NCBI GenBank assembly: GCA_018136815.1
Contig: CM030938.1
Span: forward strand, 2,459,028-2,523,027
Origin: Isochrysis galbana
Taxonomy: Eukaryota > Haptophyta > Isochrysidales > Isochrysidaceae
Direction of reading: 5' to 3'
Length of the DNA: 64,000 nucleotides
The translations under genes and the position numbers were made by a program. Shown here one piece after another: positions 22,726 through 33,322 of this stretch; the stretch's first letter is position 1; each line of letters starts with the position of its first letter. The notes below the pieces were generated by a model. The model had not been told where the DNA came from, did not search any database, and saw only the letters and a program-made list of their open reading frames with translations.

Positions 22726-23083
22726 TATCGGTGCAGGCCGAGGGGGGAAGGGAAGCTGGGTGGGGGAGACTCAGCAGGCGCCCTCCTCCGCTGCCGCCGC
22801 TTCCCCCCCCCCCCCCTCCGGCGCTGCGGCCTGCCCCCTCCCCCGCCCCCCCCCCCCCCCCCTTCCCCCCTCCCCCCGCGCGCCGTCCCCGACCAAATTA
22901 CTCGCGCTCCGGGCCAGGCACAGCGCAGAGGAGGACCGACCCTCAGCCTCTCCCCCCCCCCACCCTGCAGGGCACTCACGGAGCGGGCGACTGACTACTC
23001 CGGTCAAACTGGATGATGAAAGGAGGAGGGAATCCATCGACTTCTATTTACGTACCCCTCGTTGCCAAAAATCTGACATTCGG
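22726..23083. other. C-run-rich spacer upstream of the LHC gene
   Basis: Contains C runs of 9-18 bases around 22805-22880 and is presumably the LHC promoter region. No gene is seen; the open frames are low-complexity. Confidence 0.45.
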
Positions 23084-23387
23084 GGGTTTTTGAGAGCGTT
23101 TCACTCGGGTTTCACTCCGAGTTTGACGTCAAACGGCGAGGTGAAACATTGGTGAAAGCAGGTTTGTTTGTCTACGCCCACTGGGCTCGTGGGAGAACTC
23201 TGGCGGGTTTTCCTACTGGTTTTTCTTTCTCCCTCGCGAGCGATGGCGGTGCGCTTGCGGCCCGTGGGCGCCAAGGGATGTGGGTCAGGCCAAGCACAGG
23301 CCGCGGGTGTGCCGCGCGAGTCCGTTCGCCTGCTGCTGCACCAACCTGACCCACTCCATCACTCGCGCCCACACCCCACAAACGCAG

Positions 23388-24879
23388 GCCGACGCGGACG
23401 ACGCGAGCAAGAAGTGGCGCATGGAGTGGACAGAGCCACGCAAGATCGCGCTCCTCAAGCGGGTGATCGACTGCGGCCCAAAGGCCTTCAAGACCTTCAA
23501 GGACGGGAACTCAAAGGACGGGGACAAGCACACGCAGGCACACGCTTGGACGAACAAGACGGACGGCATCCTCACCCTCACTTTGCTGGACGAGAACTTC
23601 AGGGAGTTCGGAGACATGTTCCCCAGCCCGTACACGTCGGTGCTGAGTTCTCTGAAGAGGTGGCTCAAGGTACGAGCGCGCGCACGCGGGAAGGCGTGCT
23701 TGCGTCCGTACACGGGCAAGCGGGCGAAGGGGGGTGCGAGGCACGCACATGCCCGATGAGCCTTCTCTCACTCTCACCGAGCGCAACCCTCTCCGTCCGT
23801 GCTGTGCTCTCGCAGGAAGGGGCTCACCTGTACACCCAGGGCAAGGAGCAAAGAGAACCAGTGGAAGTTGATCATCCTACGGAGATGGAGGAGACCAAGT
23901 CGGAAAACTTCACGGAGTACGAGCAGCTCGTCGTGCAGGTCGCGGAGATGTGGAAGGTGGCGAACGACGAGGCCTCGCGCAATAAGATGCAGAAGGAGGC
24001 CGAGCGTGCGGCTAGCTCCGCACAAAACGCCGCTGCGCAAGCCGCACACAAGGCGCTCAGCGAAGAAGAGATCCGGGTGAGTGCTGTGTCTGCCTTCCCC
24101 CCCCCCCCAGCCCCACGCGTACACGCGTACGGCATGCCACAGCCGTAACCCCCCCCCCCCCTCACCTTTAGGCGGCGGAGACCCGCGGGGGGCGCCCGGG
24201 TAGCACTACTTACTCCAACGGCGATGACGTCAGCACCGCGGACTTGCCCGAGCGCATCGAACTGGAGGAGTACATCATCAACTTGTCGGAGAGCGGGGGA
24301 GATGATGGATGCCTCACGCCCCAGTCCCTCATCGACGACCCTTCCAAGCGCCCTGCAGGATACATCCTCGAGGGGCCCGACGACGACGACAAGTATTGGC
24401 TCGTCAAGGTGCGCTCGGCGAAGAAGGCGAAGAGGGCACATGGTGCGCCTGCTAGCACACGGGATATCCTTGCACAATACATGCTTTCAAAGCGCGAGGA
24501 CAGTCTTTTGAAGCGCAAGTTGTTGTCACACCAGGCCCATGTGGCGGAGCGCGGTGTTGCGTTGGAAGAAGGTCGCGTGGCACGAGAAGTGGAACGCGAA
24601 GCAGCTGAGGCGAAGCGTTTGGAGGAGAGGACGCGGCTTGAAGCACAAAAGTTCGAACACCAAGTAAAAATGGATGAGGCCAGGCTTGAAGCCGAGCGGG
24701 ATCGCAGGAAGTTCGAGTTGGAACGGGAGCGCGAGCGGGAGCGCCGGGAAGATGCACGTGCGGAGCGCGACGCGCAACACTCGATGCGAATGCAACAGAT
24801 GTTGATGGAACAGCAAGCGGCGATGATGCAATTCATGCAGCAAGTGCTCAAGCCTACCCGTCCCTCTGAAGGCTCGTAG
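23388..24879 (+). CDS. Myb/SANT-like DNA-binding protein with C-terminal coiled coil
   Basis: Exons 23388-23669, 23816-24076 and 24172-24879 join in phase and give about 417 residues. The first exon starts at a splice acceptor, so the start codon is in an upstream exon, perhaps using the ATG at 23243. The N-terminal part resembles a Myb/SANT-like module with spaced Trp residues (KKWRMEWTEPRKIALLKRV, HAWTNKTD, LSSLKRWLK). The middle is Ala/Glu-rich. The C-terminal 130 residues are a long charged helix rich in Glu and Arg with heptad-like spacing, then a Met/Gln-rich end. It probably binds DNA as a dimer. It lies inside the inverted ends of the surrounding element and may be its accessory protein. 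Confidence 0.6.
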
Positions 24880-25440
24880 GAAGCCACAAGTTAGGTGATT
24901 GTGGTAATGGAGCAAAGTCGCCTCGTAAGCGTGCCGCTGTAGTCGGTGAAGGTTCATGCGTGTTAGACACGGCATGCGTGTGCCGCCTTCTTTTCTTTGA
25001 TCATGCAATCATATGCCCGTCCGTTCGTTCTTGCGCGTTTTGAAGGTTAAAAGGTGCAAGTATAACATGACTCGATAATAATATTGATGATCATTGCTAC
25101 TGGTAGGGTGTAGGGTAATGGGGCGCACGCACTTTGGCAATAAAACAGACGCGCCCAGAAGAGCCCAGGCAGACGCGCGACGTCGACCAAACCCAACCCA
25201 AAAAAGTTTTGTGCGTCGACACCAACGACTTCCGACCACACACTCGCATCGAACTCGCACCGAGCTCCCGACTACTGCGAATAGGATGAAGACTGGGAAT
25301 CGAAAACACCCGTCAAGTGTGAGAACAACAACGTCACGCGGTCACAAAGGACCAAGGATAACACCCGACCAAGGATAACACAGGGGGGGAGGGTGGCAGA
25401 AGAAGGGGGAGGGGGCGAGGGGGGGGGGGGGGGATAAGGG
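24880..25440. other. Gene-free stretch after the Myb-like gene
   Basis: Presumed 3' untranslated sequence followed by spacer; no repeat or gene recognised until the G runs that begin near 25383. Confidence 0.4.
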
Positions 25441-26110
25441 GGGGGGGGGGGCTGTGCAATTACAAATAGGACGCTCTTCATGGGGATATTTGTCCAGAAG
25501 ACCCCGAACCTGAGGCCTCAGCAACTTAGCGGCACTTCTACTACTTATAGCTCACAGGGGGGCGGTGGGCGGGGAAGAGGGGGTGGGGGGGTGGGGGGGA
25601 AGGGGGAGGGGAGGGGGGCAGGCGGGGGGGGGGGGCTGTGCAACTATACAAATTGGAAGCTCTTCACGGGGGCATTTGTCGAAAAGACCCCAAACTTGAG
25701 GTCTCAGCGACTTAGCAGCACTTGTAAAATTTAAAACTCAGGGGGGGGGGGGGAGAAGAGGGGGTAGGGGGCGAGGGGGGGCCGGGGGTGGGGGGGAGGG
25801 GAGGGGAGGGGGGCAGGCGGGGGGGGGGGGGCTGTGCAACTACAAATTGGAAGCTCTTCACGGGGGCATTTGTCGAAAAGACCCCGAACCTGAGGCTGAG
25901 GTCTCAGCGACTTAGCGGCACTTCTAAAACTCATAGCAGGGGGGGGGGGGGAAGGGGGAAGAGGGGAGGGGGGGGGGGGCAGGGGGGGGGGGGGTTTGTG
26001 CAACTACAAATGGGAAGCTCTTCATGGGGGCATTTGTCGAAAAGAACCCGAACCTGAGGCCCCAGAGACTCTTAGCGGCACTTCTAACACTACTACTACT
26101 AATACAGCTG
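25441..26110 (+). repeat. Four-copy G-run-capped tandem repeat
   Basis: Copies at about 25441-25556, 25610-25740, 25815-25940 and 25973-26110. Each has a G run of 9-14, GCTGTGCAAYTACAAAT, GGAAGCTCTTCA, GGGGGCATTTGTC, GAACCTGAGG and CTTAGCGGCACTTCT. Spacers are nearly pure G and vary in length. Single copies elsewhere (16525-16622, 40352-40450) keep the G run at the same end. Confidence 0.85.
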
Positions 26111-26410
26111 TTTATGTTACGTTTTAAGTGAGGATACACGGGGAGGACCATCACCTATCAAAAAGGCCCGCAGGAGGTTCCATTCCAAACTTGTGGGAAA
26201 CAATGCTACCGTACAAGCACATATGCATGTTGGTGAAAAGATTAGCCACCCGGAGGTATGCCCCGACGTCACCGAGGAACGTGCCAAGGAAGCAAGGAAG
26301 TTCTCGCCAAGGAACGTGCGTGCCATTCACCTGCTTGTGGTCGGCTTGTAGACGCGAGACACGAGCACGTGTGTCCTTCTCTCGGGCCTCATCCTCCCTG
26401 ACCCAGCGTG

Positions 26411-26650
26411 CCGTGGAATTCCGATTTCCAACGTTTATCGTTTCTCCCCCCCCCCCTAGGAACCTCCGGGGGGGAATTCTAGATTCCATCCTTTATCGAT
26501 TATCGATTATTACCCCCTTGGGAGGGGGGGAATTCTAGATTCCATCCTTTATCAATTATCCCCCCCCCCTAGGGAGCTCCAGGGGGCAGGGGGGGAATTC
26601 TAGATTCCATCCTTTGTCGATTATTCCCCCCCCCCCCGGGGGGGGGGTCT
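26411..26650 (+). repeat. Minisatellite with alternating C and G runs
   Basis: Three good units and one diverged unit of about 60-75 bases. Each contains GGAATTCTAGATTCCATCC, TTTATCGATTAT, a run of 8-10 C, CTAGGGAGCTCC-like sequence and a G run. Confidence 0.8.
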
Positions 26651-26860
26651 CCAGGGCTAGGAGCCCACCAAGGGCTAACACATCATCTCACTCTCCATCT
26701 GAGCCGGTGAAACTTGTCTTTTGCAGTGGCAGGTGCCCCCCCCCCCCCCCCCCCATGTAGCTTGGGGGGGCATGCATGCTGCTTGTGAGGCTGAGCTGAG
26801 GAGGGCGCTTGAGGAACAAATGAGAAAAAGAAGGGTGAGTGGGTAGCCTTGGTCACAACA

Positions 26861-27018
26861 CTCAAGGCACGGTCTCCCAGAGGGAGTTACACGTTACGCA
26901 TCATGAGGTTGGATCTTGTGCAAGGCTACCCCACCCCTCAAGACTGTGGGTGATGGTAACTCATAGGAATGCAAGGCACGGTCTCTCATAAAGAGAGTTA
27001 CACGTAACGCATCATGCA
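26861..27018 (+). repeat. Duplicated motif pair
   Basis: CAAGGCACGGTCTC, an A/G-rich hairpin arm and GTTACACGTWACGCATCATG occur twice, starting near 26862 and 26971. The region between and after them is not coding. Confidence 0.7.
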
Positions 27019-27239
27019 TCCTGTGGTAGTTTAAGGACATTTCGGTCCCTATGCTTGAGAGGATGCATTAATTCATTTCCCAATTTTCCAAGCACAGTGG
27101 AACAATAGAACACACACTCCACATTGTCCACATGCTAAGGAACACTACCACCCACATGCAGTGCAACAAAGACTAAGCCATCAGCTAGAAAATCCTTGAT
27201 GGTGCTTTGGGGTCTTGGGTTGTTCCTCTCCCTCTCACC

Positions 27240-27612
27240 ATTGCTCTGCCTCTCCCTCTCCCTTGATCTCTCAATGTCACTCTCACTATCCCTCAGCTGC
27301 TCACTCTCTCTCCCTCCCCTCCCCTCTCATGGTGACAACCCTCCCCCTCCAGCTCCCCCTCACCCTCACTTTTCTTCCTCCCATCCTCATCCTCGTCGCT
27401 CGCCCTCAGCTCGGCGCGCGCTCCCCATCGCTCTGCCTCTCCCTCTCCCTCGATCTCTCGATGTCGCTATCGCTGTTGCTCAGCTGCTCATTCTCTCTCC
27501 CTCCCCTCCCCTCTCATCGTGACAACCCTCCCCCTCTGGCTCCCCATCACTTTCCCTCCTCCCATCCTCACCCTCGCTGCTCGCCCTCAGCTCGGCGCGC
27601 TCTCCGACTGCC
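27240..27612 (+). repeat. Tandem duplication of about 190 bases
   Basis: The pyrimidine-rich blocks 27240-27428 and 27430-27612 align throughout (both contain CTCTCATSGTGACAACCCTC and CTCGCCCTCAGCTCGGCGCG). The frames across them are low-complexity and probably not translated. Confidence 0.75.
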
Positions 27613-28290
27613 AAGGGCTGCATTGTGACGGCCCCATGCGATCGGAGCCGTCGCGCTAGAAGCGCACAGGCCATGTGGCCTCGGCTCTCGCCGCTTCGAG
27701 CGGCGTCAGCGCGGGCGGTGAGCGCCGAGAGGGCATGGGGAGCTCTGGGGGCTCCATGGGGGGGCGCGAGGCGCGCATCTCGCGCGAGAGAAGGGCGCGC
27801 CCCCCCGCGGTCCACCCGTTCCCGCGGGAGCCTCTTACGGCGCAGTGAAACCCCTCGCGGCCAACAGAACGCTGTTTCCCTTTTGCAGAACGTTGTTTTC
27901 CTCGGGTTTCACCCAGCTTTACTCGGTAGTCGAGCAAGTGAAACCCCGGAGTGAAACCCGAATGAAACCCGAGTGAAACCTTCTCAAAAACCCTCTATTG
28001 GTAAAGTCTGGCGTTCCGCTCTCTTCCCCGCCCCTCCGGGACTCTCAGCCCCCTCCCCCCCTGGCGAGGGCGAGATCGCCCTCCCGTCCCCTCCGCTCCG
28101 CTTCATCTCGGCACGTTGTGCAAACCCCGCGATATTGGATAAATCGTGCTGTTTAAGTGAATGCCGCGAGCTTGTCGCCCGAACGCGATTCCAGCGGAGA
28201 GCCCTCGTGTATACTGTATTGATATTGAGTTATATCGTATATATATTGAAAAGACAAAGGGCAGAGTTTCCCGCCTTTATCTGTCAAGAC

Positions 28291-28785
28291 ATGTCGGAAG
28301 CTCCGCCCTTGGAGGCAGCTCAAGAGGCGACCACACCCGACCACACAGCCACAGACACGTACGCACCACCAAGCAAGAAGGAGCAAGCATCGCGGGAGGC
28401 CGCCATATCCGTGCTCACGGGACGATTCAGCTCGGTAAGGCAGGCCCTGCAGCAGTCAACGCTCTCCGAGGCGAGCGAGTACTGCACGTACAAAATTTTG
28501 AAAGAGCTGAAGGCCGACCCCGCTGCGCGCGCACTCATCGATATGGACAAGCGTGAGAAGCAGCAGCAGGCCGCCGCAGCCGTCGCAGCGTCGCTCACGG
28601 CCGCTCTGATCGAAAACGAGGAGGCAGTGACCTACGAATCGCTGCAAGAAGCGTGGAAGTCAATTATTGAAGCAGGCAGTGCTGGAAGCATGCCGTCAAG
28701 CGTCAAGTGCCGCGTGCGACGCCCTTCGCGCGCAGCTCAACAGGCACGCGATTCCCGACAAGGAGCGCCGCGTAGGCTCAGGTAG
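28291..28785 (+). CDS. Hypothetical Ala/Glu-rich protein, possibly cut by the hAT element
   Basis: A 164-residue frame from an ATG preceded by an AT-rich leader. It is mostly predicted helix, rich in Ala, Glu and Gln (KREKQQQAAAAVAASL). It shows no recognised domain. It ends three bases before the ATATGCA repeat cluster of the adjacent hAT element, so its natural C-terminus may have been displaced. It could be a real gene or part of another mobile element. Confidence 0.4.
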   Translation: MSEAPPLEAAQEATTPDHTATDTYAPPSKKEQASREAAISVLTGRFSSVRQALQQSTLSEASEYCTYKILKELKADPAARALIDMDKREKQQQAAAAVAASLTAALIENEEAVTYESLQEAWKSIIEAGSAGSMPSSVKCRVRRPSRAAQQARDSRQGAPRRLR

Positions 28786-28787
28786 AA

Positions 28788-28880
28788 ATATGCAGTTTTT
28801 ACTACCCAAATATGCAGAGAAAATATGCAGAATATATGCAGTTCGTCACCCAAATATGCAAAAAATATGCAAAACATATC
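28788..28880. repeat. ATATGCA subterminal repeats of the hAT element
   Basis: At least seven ATATGC(A/G) motifs are packed into about 90 bases, at the 3' end of the hAT transposase gene. Such subterminal clusters are binding sites for hAT transposases in known families. Confidence 0.65.
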
Positions 28881-29038
28881 TTATATGCGTAGGCAATAGC
28901 AATTATAGGCGTAGGCGTGAGACACATGCGAATGTTAAGTGAAAGTGAGGGAGGAGAGAAAGCAGAGAGGGGGGGGGAGGGAGAGAGTGAGGGAGAATGC
29001 AAGTAAGTAGCTAGCACATGAACCCCTTCATTCAAGCA

Positions 29039-30274
29039 TCACGCACCTTCTTCTTGCTCTTGCTTGCGCTTGTTGCGATTGAAGCGCAACATCAAAGACG
29101 CACACACTTGGTCCCCAAGGGACCTGTCCCTCACAGATGGAAACATGAGGGCTAGCAACGAAAACACACGCTCACATGCAGCGGAATTTGGGCTAAGACA
29201 AAGGGCAATCCTAGCTGCTAGAGCCCATGTTGGAAAGCGGCTATGATGAGTTGCCCACCACCCGAGCACGGCTTTGGAGAAAATCTTGACATCGGATTGG
29301 TCTATGGTTGTCCCAGCACATGCCGCAAGGTATTGAGGGAGCTCATCTTGCAAATCATCGACGGAAATGTGAGCAAATGGAGGTAGATATGAGAGCTCAT
29401 GTACCCATGTGCTGTCGACCTTACCATGCGCAAACGCCGGGTTGAAAGCGCGGAGCAAGCCGGTGACACGGTGCTGGTCCTTGCAACCATATGTAGCAGC
29501 GCAATTGTCAGTGAGCCTATTCTCTAGGTACTGGTACGCACCTTTGGCATGCTCTAAGAGCTTTTGCCACATGGGAAGGGCACACACATCAATGGCAGCT
29601 CTCATCTCATGCTCGGCCTTGACTGCCAACGTCGAGCCATCGGGGTACCCGATTGAAAACGTGCCATCGGAGTGCACAGCGACTATCTTGCCCCGAAACC
29701 ATGCATGGTAAGGTGCCTCATAATACTCGAGAGTCGCAAGGCCTGCTACAATCGGCTCGGTCGACCGCAAAATTGCTGCCACATTGGGGAAGTGGGCTGC
29801 ATTTGTTCCCAAACTGCGGCCGCGCTCTCGAAGCCCCTCCAACAGATCGTGCACCAGAAGAATCTCGAGATTGTCACCCTCCAGCAGATATGTGGTTGTG
29901 CACAGAACCTCCATGTCCATCGCCAAAGCCAATTCTAGTTGAAGTGTTTCTTTTTTCGTGTGATAGGTGGTTTACATTGATTGGGTAGTAGCCCCTCCCA
30001 CACCCTCTCGGTCTAGTAGATCAAGAAAGGTGCCGAGGGTGCCAAAGTTGACGGCGAGATCCTTCATGATCTCCCATCTTGACCACCATCTAGTTTTGGA
30101 GAAGCTCTTCATCGACGAACCAGTGACTCTTACCCATAGCAGGCGCGGTGTGTGCGAATGAGATACTAATGAGAGCCAGGGGGAGAGGAATTCTTCTACA
30201 GTTGTCAATTGCAAATGCTCTCCTGTGTGCTGCAGCGTAGGCTGCTGGCAACACCTCACCAATGCCAGGCTCAA
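29039..30274 (-). pseudogene. hAT transposase, 5'-truncated, with a Tudor-like insert
   Basis: Exons 30274-30004 and 29934-29039 join in phase through a 69-base intron. The first holds TRWWSRWEIMKDL of the hAT RNase-H fold. The second ends in the hAT dimerisation domain (FPTWALAARIALCLSPNSAA, CERVFSLL, then a basic end). Between them, around residues 75-115 of exon 2, is YHAWFRGKIVAVHSDGTFSI, GYPDGSTLAV. This reads as a Tudor/SH3-like barrel, which is unusual in this enzyme. The N-terminal third with the zinc finger and first catalytic residue is absent or unreadable beyond 30290, where a LINE begins. It is a dead copy. Confidence 0.7.
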
Positions 30275-30289
30275 GCAGCCACCCTTCCA

Positions 30290-32265
30290 TTGGGCATGCC
30301 TTATGGCAGAGGCCCCTCTCGCCCTGGCAAGGGCCGCGCTGCTCCGGCAGCGCGGCCCGCAGCCGGGTGGCCCCTATGGGCACAACACACACCCCACTGT
30401 AACGAGCAACATACGCTTCAGAGGCACCCCCTCATGCACACCTCACCACACACACAAAGCACGCGCACACGCCCCCCGTGGGGACAACATCAACAAGACC
30501 CCTCCATCCAATGCCTCCACTCGCCCATCACTGACCAAAGTCACCCCCGCCTACGCCCCACAGGACCAAGACTCCGACGTAGAAAACGACATCACAGACT
30601 CCGATGCCTCCTTTGAACTCTCCTTCCACCAAGCCGGGGACATCGTCCTCCAAGACACGACGGCGTACGCCGCCATCGTCGAGCTTCTTCTCGAGCTCGA
30701 GGGCGTAGACCCCGAGCCAGACTTCTGGGCCCGCTCCGCACGAGGCCCATGGCACATAGCAGTCAATGAGGACTGCGCACAACAATTCTCAGCCAAATAC
30801 CAAATACGGGGAACACACCAACATCCGCGTCCTGGGCCAGGACATCCCCGTGCGCATCCGCGTCGAATCCATCGACGAGAAAATCACCAAAAAAGGCACT
30901 TCCTCACGCAAGGCTCTCTACGAAGCACTCCAAGACGTCGCGGCCCACATAGTGGTCGAGGCGGACGGCCTCGCCCAAGCCTCAAAGATCACCTTGAGCG
31001 CCCTCGTCAGGGCGGTTGAATCGCAAGGCCTCACCTTCCTGAAGGGGAACCGCGAGCGAATGAAACTCGAAGGTGAGTCGGGCACTTTTGTGTCGAAAGT
31101 AGCCCACTCATCCCGCTGGCACCTTTACGTCTCCGCGGCGCAAGGAACCTTCTTATCGGGCAACTTCCCACGCAAAATTGTTCTCACCATCGACAACAAA
31201 ACGGTGCCGGTGAATTACGCCGTCCGGGCATGCAAGCCGATCGCCATGCCCCCGAACATCCAATCCCCCCACAAGCTCATGATCCATGGAAGCGCGGAAG
31301 CTCGAAATGACACACGACGAATGGAAGCACGTGGCACAACTATATACCCACCCCCTGCTAAAACACACGGACAAACACCCCCACTTTAAGCACATCACCC
31401 ACAGAAGGCTGGGCACACGAAACCGGTTCGCGTCGGCAACCACCACAAAATGTAGACTCTGCGGAAAACACCGCGAGGACTCGACACACCTAGCCAGATG
31501 CTCCTCCACGGTTCGGATATTCCAAACCATAGAGGCCGTGACGGGGTTCACCCCCGCGAGCGACAGATCGACAAACCAGAAGATAAAAGACAGACTGTTC
31601 GCATACCCGAACACACCGACACCCGATAGCCTTAAAGCCCTCTACCTGATAGCGTGGAGACACATAATAGGCGGCTTCTATAGAGTAGAATTCAATCAAT
31701 ACCCATTCCACCACGTACCAGTCATCGAAAGAACCCTGAGCAGGTTCACGGTCCTCGTCAGAGGCCTTGGGCCCCCGGACGGAACCTCGACCGCGCGCAC
31801 AAACAAGGCCTCCCAAGGCAGGAAGCCGAAGATCAAGTCCCCACGGGACCTCAGCACCCCCGTATACGAAACTAATAGCAAAGGGAGCCTAGTCATGAGT
31901 GTGAACTTGAAGCTGATAGCACAAGCGCTCGACATGGTGGAGCGGCTCGCCTAATAACGAACGATCCCACAAGGCGTACCGCCGCCCACCCGGCTGGCAC
32001 CCACAGCAGACGCACCGTACACCAGACGCCCGGCACCCGGCGCAAAAAGGACTAAGAAGAAACCGGTAGCCCGGCGGCGTAGAAGGAAGGAGAGCGATAA
32101 GCCGTCGGGGACCGGCGCACACCGTCCGCCACTGGAAACCCACTTCACCCAGCCCCTAGGTAGAGCACGAGGGGACGCGCCGCAAGGCAGGTGGAGGGGG
32201 AGTAAGGGAAGCGGGCGTGGCTGCAGGGAGGAGGTGCAGGGTCGCGCGCACGGCGAGATTATTAA
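30290..32265 (+). mobile_element. LINE-1 here: non-LTR retrotransposon lacking its endonuclease/RT core
   Basis: The 5' part encodes an ORF1-type protein with an RRM-like section (ARGPWHIAVNEDCAQQF ... LGQDIPVRIRV), read in two frames (to about 30795, then 30766-31270). A 7-base duplication CAAATAC CAAATAC at 30798 accounts for the frame change. Then 31286-31954 encodes only the C-terminal end of ORF2, including a zinc knuckle (CRLCGKHREDSTHLARC). Endonuclease and reverse transcriptase are missing, so the copy is an internal-deletion derivative. The 3' untranslated part (31955-32265) contains AGCCCCTAGGTAGAGCACGA and ends in a T-rich tail. Copies of this tail lie at 11395 and 55675. Confidence 0.7.
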
Positions 32266-33322
32266 GAAGTTTTGTTTTTTTTCCCTTACATCAGATCAAG
32301 TTGGCGAAACCTGACGAACTGGTACAAGTAGGTGGTACAAAAAATAGTCGAACGCGAACGCGAACGCAACTCAAACTTTTTGACCGTTTGAACATAGTCA
32401 ACTACCTACGACTCCCTTGACCCCCAAAGTGAACACTGTGAAAAACACTGACAATTTTCCTCGCGCCGCGTACACGCGGCGCTCAACACCTCGCGGCTGT
32501 GCCGCGAACACACCCAACTCAAGGCGCGCGACAATGAACACCCGTCAACTACATACTCACCCCCCCTAAAAAAGTGAACGCGCGTATTATTTTTACCACC
32601 TACTGGTACCTGACGTCCCATCACTGACCGGCTTACTACTGGGGCTTGGGGAGGGATCTCTGGGAGCCATGGGCCGTGGGAGGGGGGGGCGGGGGGGGGC
32701 GCTCTGCGATGCGGATCGCTCATCGAGACTCTTTACTTGTAAGAGTACCGTCGATGGCGCCAACCTCGGCCCCACAACCGCCGTGCAGCGATTGCGCGCG
32801 TCTCTGATTGCCGAGCTTCTCGTCAGTTTTCTAGCGCGTAGACGACGCTGGCTCATCACGGCAACCCAGCGAGCTCTGTGCTGTAGACACAGACGGAGGG
32901 CGCGAGACAGAAAGGAACACTCACGAAGGTCTACGTCACAGAGTGTGCCGCCTCCCTCCAAGCCCATCCGGCCAACCTCAATGGGGCGACGAGGGCGCGC
33001 CTCATCTGAGAGGGTCCCGCACAAGAGCGCCGCTCCCCCCCCCCCCCCCCCCCCGCCTCCCCCCCCCCCCCCCTCCCGGCGCGCCCAGCCCCCCCCCCCC
33101 CCCCTTCTCCCCCCCCCGCCCGTGAAACCCCCTCTCTCCGCACCCCCGCCCCTCACCCTCCCTCCCCCCGAGTCCCGCCGCCGCTCCCCCCCCCCCCCCC
33201 TCCCCCCTTCTCCCCCCTCGCCACCCCCCTTCATTGCGCCCCACACCCGCGGCCACATTCTTCCCTCGCCTCCCCCCCCCGCCTGCCGCTGCCTCGAGGG
33301 GACCGACCACCACCACTGCACC
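32266..33322. other. Spacer and leader of the PAS gene
   Basis: No gene is supported. From 33036 to 33300 the plus strand is almost pure C with runs of 9-16. The 378-residue frame through it is a composition artefact upstream of the true ATG at 33323. Confidence 0.5.

Larger units (their letters stand above)
23084..27993. mobile_element. Unclassified DNA element bounded by inverted GAGTGAAAC-rich ends
   Basis: The left end (GGGTTTTTGAGA at 23084, then GTTTCACTCGGGTTTCACTC) and the right end (27936-27993), read in reverse complement, give the same opening GGGTTTTTGAGA and repeated GTTTCACTCGGG units. Inside are a Myb-like gene and several tandem repeats. A Myb-like partner protein is typical of Harbinger-type transposons, but no transposase is visible and I found no clear target duplication. 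The outer limits are firm to within a few bases; the class is open. Confidence 0.5.

Noticed and set aside
23084-23150. Target duplication for the Myb-type element
   Set aside because: Flanks show only loose similarity (ATTCGG versus ATTGGT), which is not convincing.
30225-30480. LTR retrotransposon or other virus-like element
   Set aside because: No long terminal repeats, integrase, protease or capsid signature anywhere in the window; the retroelement parts are of non-LTR type.
32669-33322. N-terminal extension of the PAS protein
   Set aside because: The frame runs through pure C tracts and codes poly-Pro; the conserved protein begins at the ATG at 33323.
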